A DNA stretch of 64,000 nucleotides from Ammoniphilus oxalaticus (GCF_003609605.1 NZ_MCHY01000009.1:365058-429057), one strand, 5' to 3'. Counted from the stretch's first letter, positions 1 to 8,237 are shown. Notes: generated by a model not told the origin, from the sequence alone. Program-made: numbers and translations.

Positions 1-107
1 CTAATTAATTTGCGAGCTCCAACCGTCGTTCTTGCGTTGACCTGTTTCATTTGCCTGATACCATTTAGTTTCACTTCAACGAGGAAACGTTTTGAATTTC
101 ACATCAT
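1..107 (-). other. possible 5' end of a minus-strand gene cut by the left edge
   Basis: On the minus strand a good ribosome site (GAGGTGAG, near 116-123) is followed by two ATG codons (107-102) and then an in-frame TGA (101-99). After it the same frame stays open to the window edge and reads like protein (for example KLNGIRQMKQVNARTTVGA). A GTG at 74 and an ATG near 56 are possible internal starts without a clear ribosome site. I do not recognise the product. It may be a damaged start, a sequencing error, or not a gene. Confidence 0.25.
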
Positions 108-218
108 ATCCTGTTCTCACCTCTCGCGTAGTTCCGTTTGCTTCCTATTATTGTAGAGTAATTCTCTTAAAAGGGAAAATGATCTTCTAGATGTCACTGT
201 CTATAGCTTAAACCTTGT

Positions 219-272
219 TATAATAAGGGAGTGTCAAAAAATGAAGTGTATTTTTTGCGCTCTTTTTTGTTT
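219..272 (+). terminator. TATAAT box followed by terminator-like hairpin
   Basis: A TATAAT hexamer (219-224) lacks a convincing -35. An imperfect hairpin follows (about 229-264), whose right arm runs into TTTTTTGTTTTG. The T-run lies on the plus strand, so it would stop or attenuate transcription entering the DUF4317 gene. Apart from this and the left-edge frame, nothing else is seen in positions 1-305. Confidence 0.3.
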
Positions 273-305
273 TGCATTTTATGAATTGGGGAGTTGGAAT
301 AGTAG

Positions 306-1505
306 ATGAATAGAAAGGATGTTGCCGCGCTTCGTAGGCAATTAAAGTTGGATAACGATTTATTATCGATTACTCATATTTATAACGTTTTTATTAAACA
401 GGAGAGCAGTGATATTTACCACGAAGAATGTCAGGCGTTTGCTCTGCTTGATCGTGAACAACAGGAGTTATTTTTGGCTAATTTTAAAAAGGTGTTAGGC
501 GGCAGACTAGGTGAGAAGCTGTTTGAAATACGATTCCAGCGTTCAGCTGTTGATCAGCCAAATGAGACGCAACAACGGTTGTATGAAGGGTTACAGACAG
601 GTGATCTTGGAGAATGGAAGGCAATCTTACGAGAATTGGCTCTAAAGATGGTCCAGGACGTTCAGTATGATAAAGATATTGTCATTACGTACATACGCGG
701 CGATTATCGTAAACCAACAAAAAGGCATTCTCAAGAAACAGAAATACATGAATTTGATGAGGTATACAGGACTCCATTCATGCTTTGTAGTTTAAATCAA
801 ACGGAACAGCCGAAACGTTCCCTCATATTTGATTTTATTGAAAAAGAGTTCAAATTGAATTGGATGGCGGATCCAGTCATTAACTTAACCTCTCCCCTTG
901 GCGGCTTTTTATTTCCTTGCTTCACCGATAATGCGGCTGACGTCAATCATATTCTATATGCTGCTGGAAAAGCGAACCAACCGGACATGCGCTTTATCGA
1001 AAGTGTGTTGGGTGGCGAGCAAATGATGACAGCAAAGGAGGATAAGGCTGTTTTTGAAGAGATCGTTAAAGAAGTGATAGGGGATCAGGTTAACGCGGAA
1101 ACGCTGTCTAACGTATATGAGGAAATTAATCGATTGATTGACGAAGAGGAAGAAGAGCAAGAAACGTCGGCGATGTTGGATACGAAAGTAGTCGAGCGTG
1201 TGTTGAAGGTAAGCGGGGTAGAAGAAGCGGACACGGAGAAAGTGCAAAAAGCTTTTAAAAAGGTAGTTGATGATGAAAATTATGAGTTAAAGGCAAGCCA
1301 TGTCCTTCCTAGCTTTACTTCCAAATCGATCAAGATTGATACAAAGGTAGCTAAAATTTCGATCAGCCCCCAAGATTTAAAGTATGTCAGACAGGTTAAC
1401 TTGAATGGGAAGCGGTGCATATTGATCGAAGTTGAAGAAGACGCAGTCATAGAGGGCTTTACGCTACTTCCAGAAGAGTTGTTGAAAGAGGGAGAGAGTC
1501 GGTAA
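306..1505 (+). CDS. DUF4317 family protein
   Basis: This 399-residue soluble protein has no signal peptide or membrane segment. Its opening (MNRKDVAALRRQLKLDND) and overall layout match the DUF4317 family of Firmicutes, whose function is unknown. An acidic linker of consecutive Glu residues lies around residues 277-285 and separates the conserved N-terminal region from a smaller C-terminal region. The start is preceded by GGGGAGTTGGAATAGTAG, a good ribosome site. The gene is followed by the centromere-like region of the ParM-type cassette, but nothing ties it functionally to that cassette. Confidence 0.75.
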   Translation: MNRKDVAALRRQLKLDNDLLSITHIYNVFIKQESSDIYHEECQAFALLDREQQELFLANFKKVLGGRLGEKLFEIRFQRSAVDQPNETQQRLYEGLQTGDLGEWKAILRELALKMVQDVQYDKDIVITYIRGDYRKPTKRHSQETEIHEFDEVYRTPFMLCSLNQTEQPKRSLIFDFIEKEFKLNWMADPVINLTSPLGGFLFPCFTDNAADVNHILYAAGKANQPDMRFIESVLGGEQMMTAKEDKAVFEEIVKEVIGDQVNAETLSNVYEEINRLIDEEEEEQETSAMLDTKVVERVLKVSGVEEADTEKVQKAFKKVVDDENYELKASHVLPSFTSKSIKIDTKVAKISISPQDLKYVRQVNLNGKRCILIEVEEDAVIEGFTLLPEELLKEGESR

Positions 1506-1569
1506 CAAATAAGTTCTCCAAGTCCATCCTAGTAGAGTAAAAGTAGAGATGCAGATACTGATTGGGCTC

Positions 1570-1713
1570 GTATACTGAATTGAATACAAGTATACAGGAT
1601 GTACACAACCGTATACGTTAGAGTAAACAAGTGTACAGTTGTGTATACTTGTTGATTTAACAATATGTGTACCATTTTGTAGACGAATATACTAAAATAG
1701 TAAACATGTTTAC
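1570..1713 (+). repeat. parC/centromere-like cluster of GTATAC-type boxes
   Basis: This 302-base gap between the DUF4317 gene and the parM-like gene holds about eleven variants of a GTRTAC hexamer. They start near 1570, 1590, 1601, 1611, 1623, 1631, 1643, 1667, 1687, 1700 and 1708. Most steps are 8-13 bases, about one helical turn, or 20-24, about two turns. The last two boxes form the perfect 14-base palindrome GTAAACATGTTTAC (1700-1713). Phased short repeats directly upstream of an actin-like ATPase and its adaptor are what plasmid parC/alp centromeres look like. The site could also act as the operator for the operon. Confidence 0.7.
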
Positions 1714-1807
1714 ATTTAGTAATAGAGACAAAAGTTGGATGGACCAATCAATAGAAATTAGGTAACATCTTACTTAAATTACCACGTTGAGAGGAATGGT
1801 TTAGTTA

Positions 1808-2989
1808 ATGAGTACTCGAATTGCGGCAGTCGATGTAGGAAATGATTCACTAAAGGCTATTTTTGGGAAGATGGATTCAGAAGTAAATATTCCAAACGTG
1901 GTGGCGATTGATGTTGCAGATCGTCCTGTAATCGGAATAGAAGAGTTGGATAATCAAAATCCTTTTGAAGGGATTCACGTTCGTCTGCATTCACCAGCTT
2001 TAATGAATAATAATGTGATCTATCGTGTGGGGCACTTGGCGACAAGGGCTGATAACTCGACTGAATTAGATCCCGGCAGCAATAAGTCCGAAGAAGATCA
2101 GACAATTGTAATGCTGCTAACTTCTATTGCGTTAGATGCGGTTCGCGATGAGAATCGACATCTTTTTAAGCGGGCTAACAATGTTATTGAGGCTACGTAT
2201 ACGCTAGGCACAGGGCTTCCATTGCGGGAAGTGAAAGAAGGGCGAGATGTTGCTTACCGATCTAGTTTACTTGGCTCTGTGCACCAAGTAGAATTTTTAG
2301 TAACGCCGAAGTATCAAGGCTTAAAGGTAAATATTAAATTCGATGAGGTCAAGGTTTATCCGGAAGGGTTTGCCGCTTTCATTAATCTTGTAATGGACAA
2401 CGATTTAAATATTATCAATAAAGAACTGATCGATAAGAGAATTATTATTCAAGATATCGGCGGTTTGTCGACGGATATTGCGGTCATCGCTAATCGCAGG
2501 GTCGATGATGATAAGGCGCAAGGTTTTAACATTGGTGTTTCGGAATCCCTTGACTCAATTCGCGATGAAATTCGCACGAAACATGGTGTGGAATTAGATA
2601 GTCGACGTGATATCGTCGAAATCATTACAAAGAAAAATGATCGAAACCACATTATGGTGAAGGGAAGTCGAACGAGCGTTCACGATATTGTTGATCGTTT
2701 GCTGTTGGAATTGGCGAAGAAACAATATCGTCATTTGCGCAATGTTTGGCAAAGAAATTCTCAGACAGAGATTTGTTATTTTGTTGGCGGGGGCTCAATC
2801 GTTTTAAAGGATTATTTAAAAACCCTCAACAATAATTTAGACGGATACAACATTGACTTTTTTGAAGACGAAAAAGAAAGCATCTGGATGATGGCGAATG
2901 CTTACTACAAGTTAATTGCTGATTTTGCTAGAAAGAATCAAAAGCCAACAAAGCCAAGTGACGATCAAAAAGCAGCTAGCTCTAAATAG
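1808..2989 (+). CDS. ParM/Alp-like actin-type segregation ATPase
   Basis: This 393-residue protein has the actin/ParM fold signature: phosphate-1 loop AAVDVGNDSLKA (residues about 6-17), phosphate-2 motif DIGGLSTDI (about 217-225), and a C-terminal adenosine motif FVGGGSIVL (about 323). Members polymerise on ATP into filaments that push DNA apart once bound to an adaptor-centromere complex. The gene lies 95 bases after the phased-repeat cluster and 11 bases before a small adaptor-like gene, the classical parC-parM-parR order. The setting looks chromosomal. Members of this family are best known from plasmids and phages. I judge the family call as strong; the biological cargo is unknown. Confidence 0.88.
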   Translation: MSTRIAAVDVGNDSLKAIFGKMDSEVNIPNVVAIDVADRPVIGIEELDNQNPFEGIHVRLHSPALMNNNVIYRVGHLATRADNSTELDPGSNKSEEDQTIVMLLTSIALDAVRDENRHLFKRANNVIEATYTLGTGLPLREVKEGRDVAYRSSLLGSVHQVEFLVTPKYQGLKVNIKFDEVKVYPEGFAAFINLVMDNDLNIINKELIDKRIIIQDIGGLSTDIAVIANRRVDDDKAQGFNIGVSESLDSIRDEIRTKHGVELDSRRDIVEIITKKNDRNHIMVKGSRTSVHDIVDRLLLELAKKQYRHLRNVWQRNSQTEICYFVGGGSIVLKDYLKTLNNNLDGYNIDFFEDEKESIWMMANAYYKLIADFARKNQKPTKPSDDQKAASSK

Positions 2990-3000
2990 GGTGATTTTAC

Positions 3001-3564
3001 ATGAAGGAAGTAGAAATAAAAAGAGGACAACCGATTACGTTCCGAGTTCCCTCTGATACGCCTGATCATATTTTAAAACACTTAGGTCATTTGAAGAAGA
3101 CGGAAAAAAGGAACTTCTCCAGTAAAATTGCTGAATTTGTGTTGAATGGGGTCAGTGATTCGAAATCAAAGCAAAGGGAAACGTTGACAATCGTCTTGCC
3201 AAAAGGTTTAAGCAAAACGCAGCGCGATTGGATCAAGCATGAACATTCGGAAGCTTTATTAGGGAGTATTGTTTATCAATTGTTGGCGGACCCTGTACGG
3301 GCTGCCTCGCTTTTAGCAACACTTAATAGTAGAGCGCTAGATATCGATGAGGCGCTTTACCTTCAGGAAGAAACCGTAAATCATGAGCCGATACCTGAAA
3401 CGGTAAAATTGGAAGAGCAGCAAATTGAGGAACGATTGGATGATGATTTAGACAGCTTCAACTGGGAAACAGCAACAAAGGCTGATTCGGATCTCGCAGA
3501 AGAAGATAAAGTGGAAGACTTGGATGATTTACTTGGCGATTTTCTAGCGCAAATGAATAAGTAA
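3001..3564 (+). CDS. small ParR-like adaptor of the actin-type partition operon
   Basis: This 187-residue protein starts 11 bases after the ParM-like gene behind a GGTGATTTTAC leader, so the two are surely co-transcribed. Residues 10-50 (ITFRVPSDTPDHILKHLGHL, then SSKIAEFVLNGV) have the strand plus two-helix spacing of a ribbon-helix-helix DNA-binding domain. A second basic region follows (KGLSKTQRDWIKHEH, about 77-91). The last 50 residues are very acidic and end in a hydrophobic peptide (DDLLGDFLAQMNK), as in adaptors whose C-terminus binds the filament. Sequence similarity to known ParR is not obvious by eye, so the call rests on position, size and layout. Confidence 0.65.
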   Translation: MKEVEIKRGQPITFRVPSDTPDHILKHLGHLKKTEKRNFSSKIAEFVLNGVSDSKSKQRETLTIVLPKGLSKTQRDWIKHEHSEALLGSIVYQLLADPVRAASLLATLNSRALDIDEALYLQEETVNHEPIPETVKLEEQQIEERLDDDLDSFNWETATKADSDLAEEDKVEDLDDLLGDFLAQMNK

Positions 3565-3567
3565 AGG

Positions 3568-3585
3568 TTATCCACATGTGGATAA
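3568..3585 (+). promoter_or_regulatory. perfect inverted pair of DnaA boxes
   Basis: TTATCCACATGTGGATAA is the consensus DnaA 9-mer TTATCCACA (3568-3576) abutting its exact reverse complement TGTGGATAA (3577-3585). It starts 4 bases after the stop codon of the parR-like gene. It is followed by AAAAA rather than a T-run, so it is not itself a terminator. I noticed no other perfect copy of the 9-mer in the window. Confidence 0.75.
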
Positions 3586-3624
3586 AAAGGTTTTCTGTCA
3601 TAGGCAGGAAACCTTTTTATTTTT
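3583..3624 (+). terminator. rho-independent terminator of the parM-parR operon
   Basis: The stem AAAAAGGTTTTCTG / CAGGAAACCTTTTT encloses a short loop (TCATAGG) and runs into TTTTTATTTTT. Confidence 0.8.
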
Positions 3625-3633
3625 AATGTAACT

Positions 3634-3661
3634 AAAAAACCCCGCCTAAAGGATAGGCGGG
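3634..3661 (-). terminator. terminator of mgtE
   Basis: The stem CCCGCCTA/TAGGCGGG sits just after the mgtE stop on the minus strand and is followed there by a run of six T. Confidence 0.85.
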
Positions 3662-3667
3662 AGTGAT

Positions 3668-5035
3668 TTAAAGTAAAATTTCACTATATTTTGATATGAA
3701 CATCGTTGCAATTCCGAAATAAATAAGCAACGATAAAATGTCATTAAGCGTCGTGATCAGTGGACCTGAAGCAACAGCAGGGTCCACATTAAATTTATAC
3801 AAGACCAAGGGGATAATGGTTCCCGCTAAAGTTCCGATAATTAATGTAAGTAATAGCGAGCTACCGACAATGAGACCGATCACTTTACCCTTCCAAACAA
3901 CAGCGATAATGGAGATCATTATTGCGCATATAATTCCGATAATGATCCCAACCCAAAGTTCGCGAAGAATGAGTTTAAGTGATTCTTTAAAATCTAGATC
4001 CTTGGAGACGAGGCCGCGCACGACAACGGCGAGTGATTGCGTCCCAGTGTTTCCGGTCATACCTGCAATCATCGGCATAAAGAATGTAAGAGCGATCACT
4101 TTTTCAATGGTTGCAGAAAATCCGTCTATAATACTTCCGGAAACAAGTCCAATTAACAAAAGCAGAATTAACCAAGGCAGGCGTCGATAGGCGGCAACCC
4201 ATGGTTTTGTGTTGAAATCGATCGCTTTACCAGAAGCGGATAATTTCTCGATGTCTTCATTTGCTTCTTGAATGACGACATCAATAATGTCATCGACGGT
4301 GATAATCCCGACCAGATGATTATCATCTTCGACGACAGGCATAGCAACAAAATCATATCTCCGAATGAGTTTGGCAACCTCTTCCTGGTCTGTAAGCACA
4401 TCAACTTTAACAACACGGCTAAACATGATGTCTTCAATCTTATCGTACAAATCGGCGAGTAATAGATCTTTATAAGAAACAACGCCGACAAGTTTTTTAT
4501 CTTGATCGATTACGTAAAGGTAGTTCAGGTATTGCGCAAGTTCGGCGAAGTCTTTTAATTTATCAACTGCTTCTCGAACCGTGTAGTGCTCATCGATCCA
4601 TACGTATCGATTATTCATGATCCTTCCCGCCGTTTCCGATGGGTAGTTCATCAGGTTTTGAACAATCTCAGATTCTTCTTCTTTCATCCCCGATAAGAGT
4701 TCTTCAATCTTGTCGGGTTCAAGATCGGTCAGTAAATTAGCAAGGTCATCATTTTCCATCAAATCAAGGACTTCTGTCGTTTTTTCAATCCCTAATTTGT
4801 AGAGAATATCTAATTGCTCTTCTTTTTCAAGCTCATTAATAAAACCAGTTAGTTGCTCGAGCGAAATACTTAGTAGGAATTTACTTCTATGTTTAATCGG
4901 TAAATGGCGATATTGCTGCGCGATATCGTAAGGATGTAACTCATATAGAAGATCCTGGACCGTATTCTTTTTCCCTTCTTTTATCGCTTGAACGATGGCG
5001 AGGGTAATTTCATCTTCAGTCATTGCTAATGACAT
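3668..5035 (-). CDS. mgtE: magnesium transporter MgtE
   Basis: This 455-residue Mg2+ channel/transporter has the usual family order: a helical N domain (about 1-125), a CBS-domain pair (about 125-255), a plug helix, and five membrane helices with the conserved GMTGNTGTQSLAVVVRG pore segment. The CBS and N domains are known to sense cytosolic Mg2+ and gate the pore. I chose the start at 5035 (MSLAMTEDE) because AAAGGAGGCGACGAACTT precedes it. The longer reading frame to 5116 has no ribosome site and would add 27 atypical residues. No M-box magnesium riboswitch is apparent in the 240 bases upstream. Confidence 0.95.
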   Translation of the reverse strand: MSLAMTEDEITLAIVQAIKEGKKNTVQDLLYELHPYDIAQQYRHLPIKHRSKFLLSISLEQLTGFINELEKEEQLDILYKLGIEKTTEVLDLMENDDLANLLTDLEPDKIEELLSGMKEEESEIVQNLMNYPSETAGRIMNNRYVWIDEHYTVREAVDKLKDFAELAQYLNYLYVIDQDKKLVGVVSYKDLLLADLYDKIEDIMFSRVVKVDVLTDQEEVAKLIRRYDFVAMPVVEDDNHLVGIITVDDIIDVVIQEANEDIEKLSASGKAIDFNTKPWVAAYRRLPWLILLLLIGLVSGSIIDGFSATIEKVIALTFFMPMIAGMTGNTGTQSLAVVVRGLVSKDLDFKESLKLILRELWVGIIIGIICAIMISIIAVVWKGKVIGLIVGSSLLLTLIIGTLAGTIIPLVLYKFNVDPAVASGPLITTLNDILSLLIYFGIATMFISKYSEILL

Positions 5036-5227
5036 AAGTTCGTCGCCTCCTTTGCATGAAAAAACATGGTGATTCTCCCTTGTTATTATTCCCACAAATA
5101 CCGGAAGGGGAACCATTTTGGGACATGAATGACAATAATGTTCAATCCCTCACATTACATGATCTAATTGACTTTAGCAACAGCTATCCCCGTTTATTTT
5201 GTAAAATGTTAGTAAGTGACCAAAATA

Positions 5228-5260
5228 AAAAAACGGGGGATCTTAAACCGCAGATCCACC
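5228..5260 (-). terminator. terminator of ytoQ
   Basis: On the minus strand GGATCT ... AGATCC forms a hairpin followed by CCCGTTTTTTTT. Confidence 0.75.
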
Positions 5261-5276
5261 CGCTACTCTATTTGAA

Positions 5277-5717
5277 TTACTCAAAGATATAGGCAATTGC
5301 CGCAATCGCTTGGTCGACAGTTTCTACCGTAACGTTCGCTTTATTAGAAAGCTCCTTCAATGGATGAATCAATGCTTCTGGTCGGATGATGATTAACGGT
5401 TTGTTCATGGTGATCGCCGCGCTCGCATCCATTGCTGTATTCCACTGTCTGTATTTATCCCCAAACAAAGCGATTACGATATCTGACTTTTGCATTAACA
5501 CTTGGGTTCTAAGGTTGTTAATATCAGATGCTGCATGATCTCGATACAGTTTCCCAGGTTGCTCACCTAAAATCGCTTCGCCAATGTCATCGGAACGGTC
5601 GTGATTTGTTTGCGGAGCTACAAATTTTAACGGGAGATTTTTCTCTTTTGCTTTTTGTTCGATTTCATCTCTCCAGTTGTCGTGTATCTGACCTGCTAAA
5701 TAAACGGTTAGTTCCAT
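5277..5717 (-). CDS. ytoQ: YtoQ family protein
   Basis: This 146-residue soluble protein matches the YtoQ family of Bacillales throughout (MELTVYLAGQIHDNWRDEI at the start, GDKYRQWNTAMDASAA near residue 87). The family resembles nucleoside 2-deoxyribosyltransferase-like folds in its YLAGQIH opening, but its function is not established. The gene is monocistronic, with a GGAGGGGT ribosome site, a terminator downstream, and mgtE next on the same strand. Confidence 0.85.
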   Translation of the reverse strand: MELTVYLAGQIHDNWRDEIEQKAKEKNLPLKFVAPQTNHDRSDDIGEAILGEQPGKLYRDHAASDINNLRTQVLMQKSDIVIALFGDKYRQWNTAMDASAAITMNKPLIIIRPEALIHPLKELSNKANVTVETVDQAIAAIAYIFE

Positions 5718-5908
5718 GGTTACCCCTCCAAAATTAGTTGTTCTAGCTCTATACTAGTCCATATTTGAACTTCAGGAAAACCCTCACGGTAAAGAATACC
5801 ATAGACATCCTTATTTTCAAACCGCCTGCAAATGATCTAAACATGTTGAGGGATGTTTGTTTCTAACATAATGTCACAAATTCATCACATATTTTGATAG
5901 TTTTTAAT

Positions 5909-5936
5909 TTGAATACGGTAGTAAACTTGTTAAAAT
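5909..5936 (+). promoter_or_regulatory. sigma-A-type promoter of the FixH-like lipoprotein gene
   Basis: TTGAAT (5909-5914), a 16-base spacer and TAAAAT (5931-5936) lie about 70 bases before the start codon. The rest of the 5718-6003 gap is AT-rich and shows no other recognisable element. Confidence 0.5.
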
Positions 5937-6003
5937 AGATGTTGCAAGATGTTTAATTTCATCAAGAGTAAAAATATTCTAATATACTAATGGGGGATCG
6001 AGG

Positions 6004-6498
6004 ATGAGGGGATTTCGCTTTTTATTTGTTGTTTTGTCGGCTTTATTTATTTTGTCTGCTTGTTCTTCAAAGGACAATGGACAAGTCATTGATGAGGAGG
6101 AAGTTCTTGATACATTGGAAGCTGAACTGATAATTCCAAGTGAACTTGCCGTAAATGAAGAGATTTTATTAAGTGTTAAAGTAACATACGGCGCTGAGAT
6201 TGTCGAAGACGCTGATGAAGTGCAATTTGAGACGTGGAGAATTAATCAAAAAGAAGATAGCAGTGAGTTGACCGATGCGTTTTATGATGAGGATGGAATT
6301 TACAGTATTCATAAAGCGTTTACCGAAGACGGTGTTTATTACGTTCAACCTCACGTAACTGCGCGTGGCTTACATACGATGCCTGTTCAACCGATCATCG
6401 TCGGCAATCCGAGTGATGAGGAACTTCAACAACTAGAACAGAAGAACAATCCTGAACATAGTGAACTTGATGATCAGGGTGAACACGGCGATCACTAA
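6004..6498 (+). CDS. FixH/YtkA-like lipoprotein
   Basis: This 164-residue secreted lipoprotein has signal peptide MRGFRFLFVVLSALFILSAC with a lipobox cysteine at residue 20. A single Ig-like domain of the FixH/YtkA type follows (about 40-140; ending HVTARGLHTMPVQPIIVG), then a His/Glu-rich tail (EHSELDDQGEHGDH) that could bind metal. In Bacillales such proteins sit beside SCO copper chaperones and cytochrome oxidase assembly genes, and a SCO gene follows here. A role in copper handling at the outer membrane face is inferred from that context. The start is set by GGGGGATCGAGG directly upstream. Confidence 0.8.
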   Translation: MRGFRFLFVVLSALFILSACSSKDNGQVIDEEEVLDTLEAELIIPSELAVNEEILLSVKVTYGAEIVEDADEVQFETWRINQKEDSSELTDAFYDEDGIYSIHKAFTEDGVYYVQPHVTARGLHTMPVQPIIVGNPSDEELQQLEQKNNPEHSELDDQGEHGDH

Positions 6499-6511
6499 AA
6501 TTTTAAAGTCC

Positions 6512-6545
6512 CAAAGTCTCCTATTAAGGAGACTTTGCTTTGTCT
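6512..6545 (+). terminator. strong hairpin between the FixH-like and SCO genes
   Basis: The perfect 10-base stem CAAAGTCTCC / GGAGACTTTG (6512-6537) has loop TATTAA. The following CTTTGTCT is a weak T-tract, so this may terminate only partly and set the ratio of the two proteins. Confidence 0.55.
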
Positions 6546-6579
6546 AGCAAAGTATAAATATCGGAGTGGAAAGGGGCGC

Positions 6580-7194
6580 ATGAGTATGAAGAATATAAAG
6601 GTATTTATTTTCGGACTCGTTTTTATGTTCGTATTAGCCGCATGCGGGGGGCAAAAGAGTTCAAATGAGACAGGTGATACAAACGGAATTGAACCGATTG
6701 TGATGAAGGGAATTGCCGATTTCTCATTTACAACACAGGATAACGACACATTAAGCCTGGACGATCTGAAGGGAAAATGGTGGATTGCCGATTTTGTATT
6801 TACGAACTGTACAACGGTTTGTTTACCGATGACCTCGAATATGTCCGCGCTACAAGATCGCATCAAGGAAGAGCGCTTAGATGTTCAACTTGTTACGTTT
6901 ACGGTTGATCCGGCGCGTGATACAGCTGAAGTTTTAAAGGAGTACGGGGAAGAATATGATGCTGATTTTGATTCGTGGACGTTTTTAACAGGATACGATT
7001 TTGAGACGATTACCGAATTATCAACCAAGTCCTTTCTATCGTCCTTACAACCGCCGCGTGAAGGATCAGATCAGATTACACATGGAATCAGATTTCACTT
7101 AGTCAATCCAAAGGGCGAAATGATTAAATATTACGATGGGGTCAATTTTAATGAGATTGAAACTATAATTGAAGACTTAAAGAAAGTTGATTAA
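6580..7194 (+). CDS. SCO1/SenC family copper chaperone lipoprotein
   Basis: This 204-residue membrane-anchored lipoprotein (signal ending VLAACGG) has a thioredoxin-like SCO domain. The copper site is visible as the CxxxC motif in FVFTNCTTVCLPMT and the distal histidine in THGIRFHLV. SCO proteins deliver copper to the CuA centre of cytochrome c oxidase or act as thiol reductases. I chose the ATG at 6580 because GGAGTGGAAAGGGGCGC precedes it; the longer frame from 6535 overlaps the hairpin. It follows the FixH-like lipoprotein, a common pairing. Confidence 0.92.
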   Translation: MSMKNIKVFIFGLVFMFVLAACGGQKSSNETGDTNGIEPIVMKGIADFSFTTQDNDTLSLDDLKGKWWIADFVFTNCTTVCLPMTSNMSALQDRIKEERLDVQLVTFTVDPARDTAEVLKEYGEEYDADFDSWTFLTGYDFETITELSTKSFLSSLQPPREGSDQITHGIRFHLVNPKGEMIKYYDGVNFNEIETIIEDLKKVD

Positions 7195-7288
7195 TTACAC
7201 GGAGTCCACTTTTGAACAAAAAGAGGAACTTTGATAAGATAACAATTAAATGTAACCAAGTTGTTATTAGGTTGATTGGAGGTTCTAG

Positions 7289-7477
7289 ATGCCGATTGTT
7301 CGCGTTGAGATGTTTGAGGGTAGGACAGACGCTGAAAAGCAAGCCATGGTCCGCGCGGTAACCGCCGCAATGGCCTCTTCGCTAAAGATTGATCAAGAAG
7401 ACGTTGATATCATTATTCAGGAAATTAAAAGAAAAGATTGGGCGACAGGCGGCGTGACCTGGGACCAACAATCTTAA
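7289..7477 (+). CDS. 4-oxalocrotonate tautomerase family enzyme
   Basis: This 62-residue protein starts MPIVRVEMFEGRT; after methionine removal the N-terminal proline is the catalytic base of this family. The length and the internal DVDIIIQEIKRKDWATGG segment are typical of the small hexameric tautomerases. The true substrate cannot be told from sequence, since these enzymes are promiscuous and often stand alone, as here. The ribosome site is GGAGGTTCTAG. An imperfect hairpin just after the stop (about 7476-7513) probably ends the transcript. Confidence 0.9.
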   Translation: MPIVRVEMFEGRTDAEKQAMVRAVTAAMASSLKIDQEDVDIIIQEIKRKDWATGGVTWDQQS

Positions 7478-7560
7478 ACGAAGTTATTTTTGGAGAAAAT
7501 AACCCTTCGTTTATATACGGACTGTAAGTAGACTTAAGTAAGTAGAAAGTGGGGAAGATT

Positions 7561-8160
7561 ATGCATTCATCTATTCAAGAGATTGTCGGGCTTTTGAAAG
7601 AGCGTCCGACGCTTTCCGTTGGACCTCAAGTGATTTGGAACGAAAGACTGGACAGACAAATTACATCGATTCCTTTGACCAATGGAGATGACGAGAAAAG
7701 AGCGTACGAAATTGCGTTAAAGGGAGCTTTTTTAATCTATAATGACAGTTTAAGTAAAGGCCATGATGAGCTACAGGATCGTCTCGTCTACGCTCGCAAT
7801 GATACAGCTAGTTATTGGCATGGGATTATGCACCGTAAAGAAGGCGATTATAACAACGCGAAACATTGGTGCCCTTCCAATCATCCGATTCACGTTCAAT
7901 TGCTAGAAAAGGCGCGCGCCTATGTTAAAGCGCAGACAATTGAAAACGGGGAGTTAAAGGCTACTTTGCAAAAGTTGGTAGAACAATCCGCGTGGAATGC
8001 GCGTTTATTTGTTGACATAGTGAAAGACAATGTGCTTAATGGATTAACAGATGAGGCGGCTACGCTTTTAGCTAACATCCAGCAAATTGAACTCGAATTA
8101 CTGCTTGACTATACTTGTGAGAAAGCGGTTGGGAAGACGTTTACGGAGATAGCATCTTAA
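7561..8160 (+). CDS. conserved hypothetical protein
   Basis: This 199-residue soluble protein is not recognised. It has no signal peptide or membrane helix and is mostly helical by composition. Notable segments are SYWHGIMHRKEGDYNNAKHWC (about 88-108), rich in His/Trp/Tyr, and an acidic helical C-terminal half. The ATG at 7561 follows GTGGGGAAGATT. A GTG at 7549 would add four residues but overlaps that ribosome site. It stands alone between two hairpins. Confidence 0.7.
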   Translation: MHSSIQEIVGLLKERPTLSVGPQVIWNERLDRQITSIPLTNGDDEKRAYEIALKGAFLIYNDSLSKGHDELQDRLVYARNDTASYWHGIMHRKEGDYNNAKHWCPSNHPIHVQLLEKARAYVKAQTIENGELKATLQKLVEQSAWNARLFVDIVKDNVLNGLTDEAATLLANIQQIELELLLDYTCEKAVGKTFTEIAS

Positions 8161-8184
8161 TATTTTGGTCCTAAAAATGAAACG

Positions 8185-8226
8185 GGCATGAAAAACAAAT
8201 CGTTGTTTTTCATGCCTATTTTTTGC
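8185..8226 (+). terminator. rho-independent terminator
   Basis: A perfect 14-base stem, GGCATGAAAAACAA / TTGTTTTTCATGCC, with loop ATCG is followed by TATTTTTTG. Confidence 0.9.
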
Positions 8227-8237
8227 GTTTCTTTCAG

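Noticed and set aside
5036-5276. Magnesium (M-box) riboswitch upstream of mgtE
   Set aside because: The conserved ykoK-leader segments are not present; only the ytoQ terminator and AT-rich sequence are seen.
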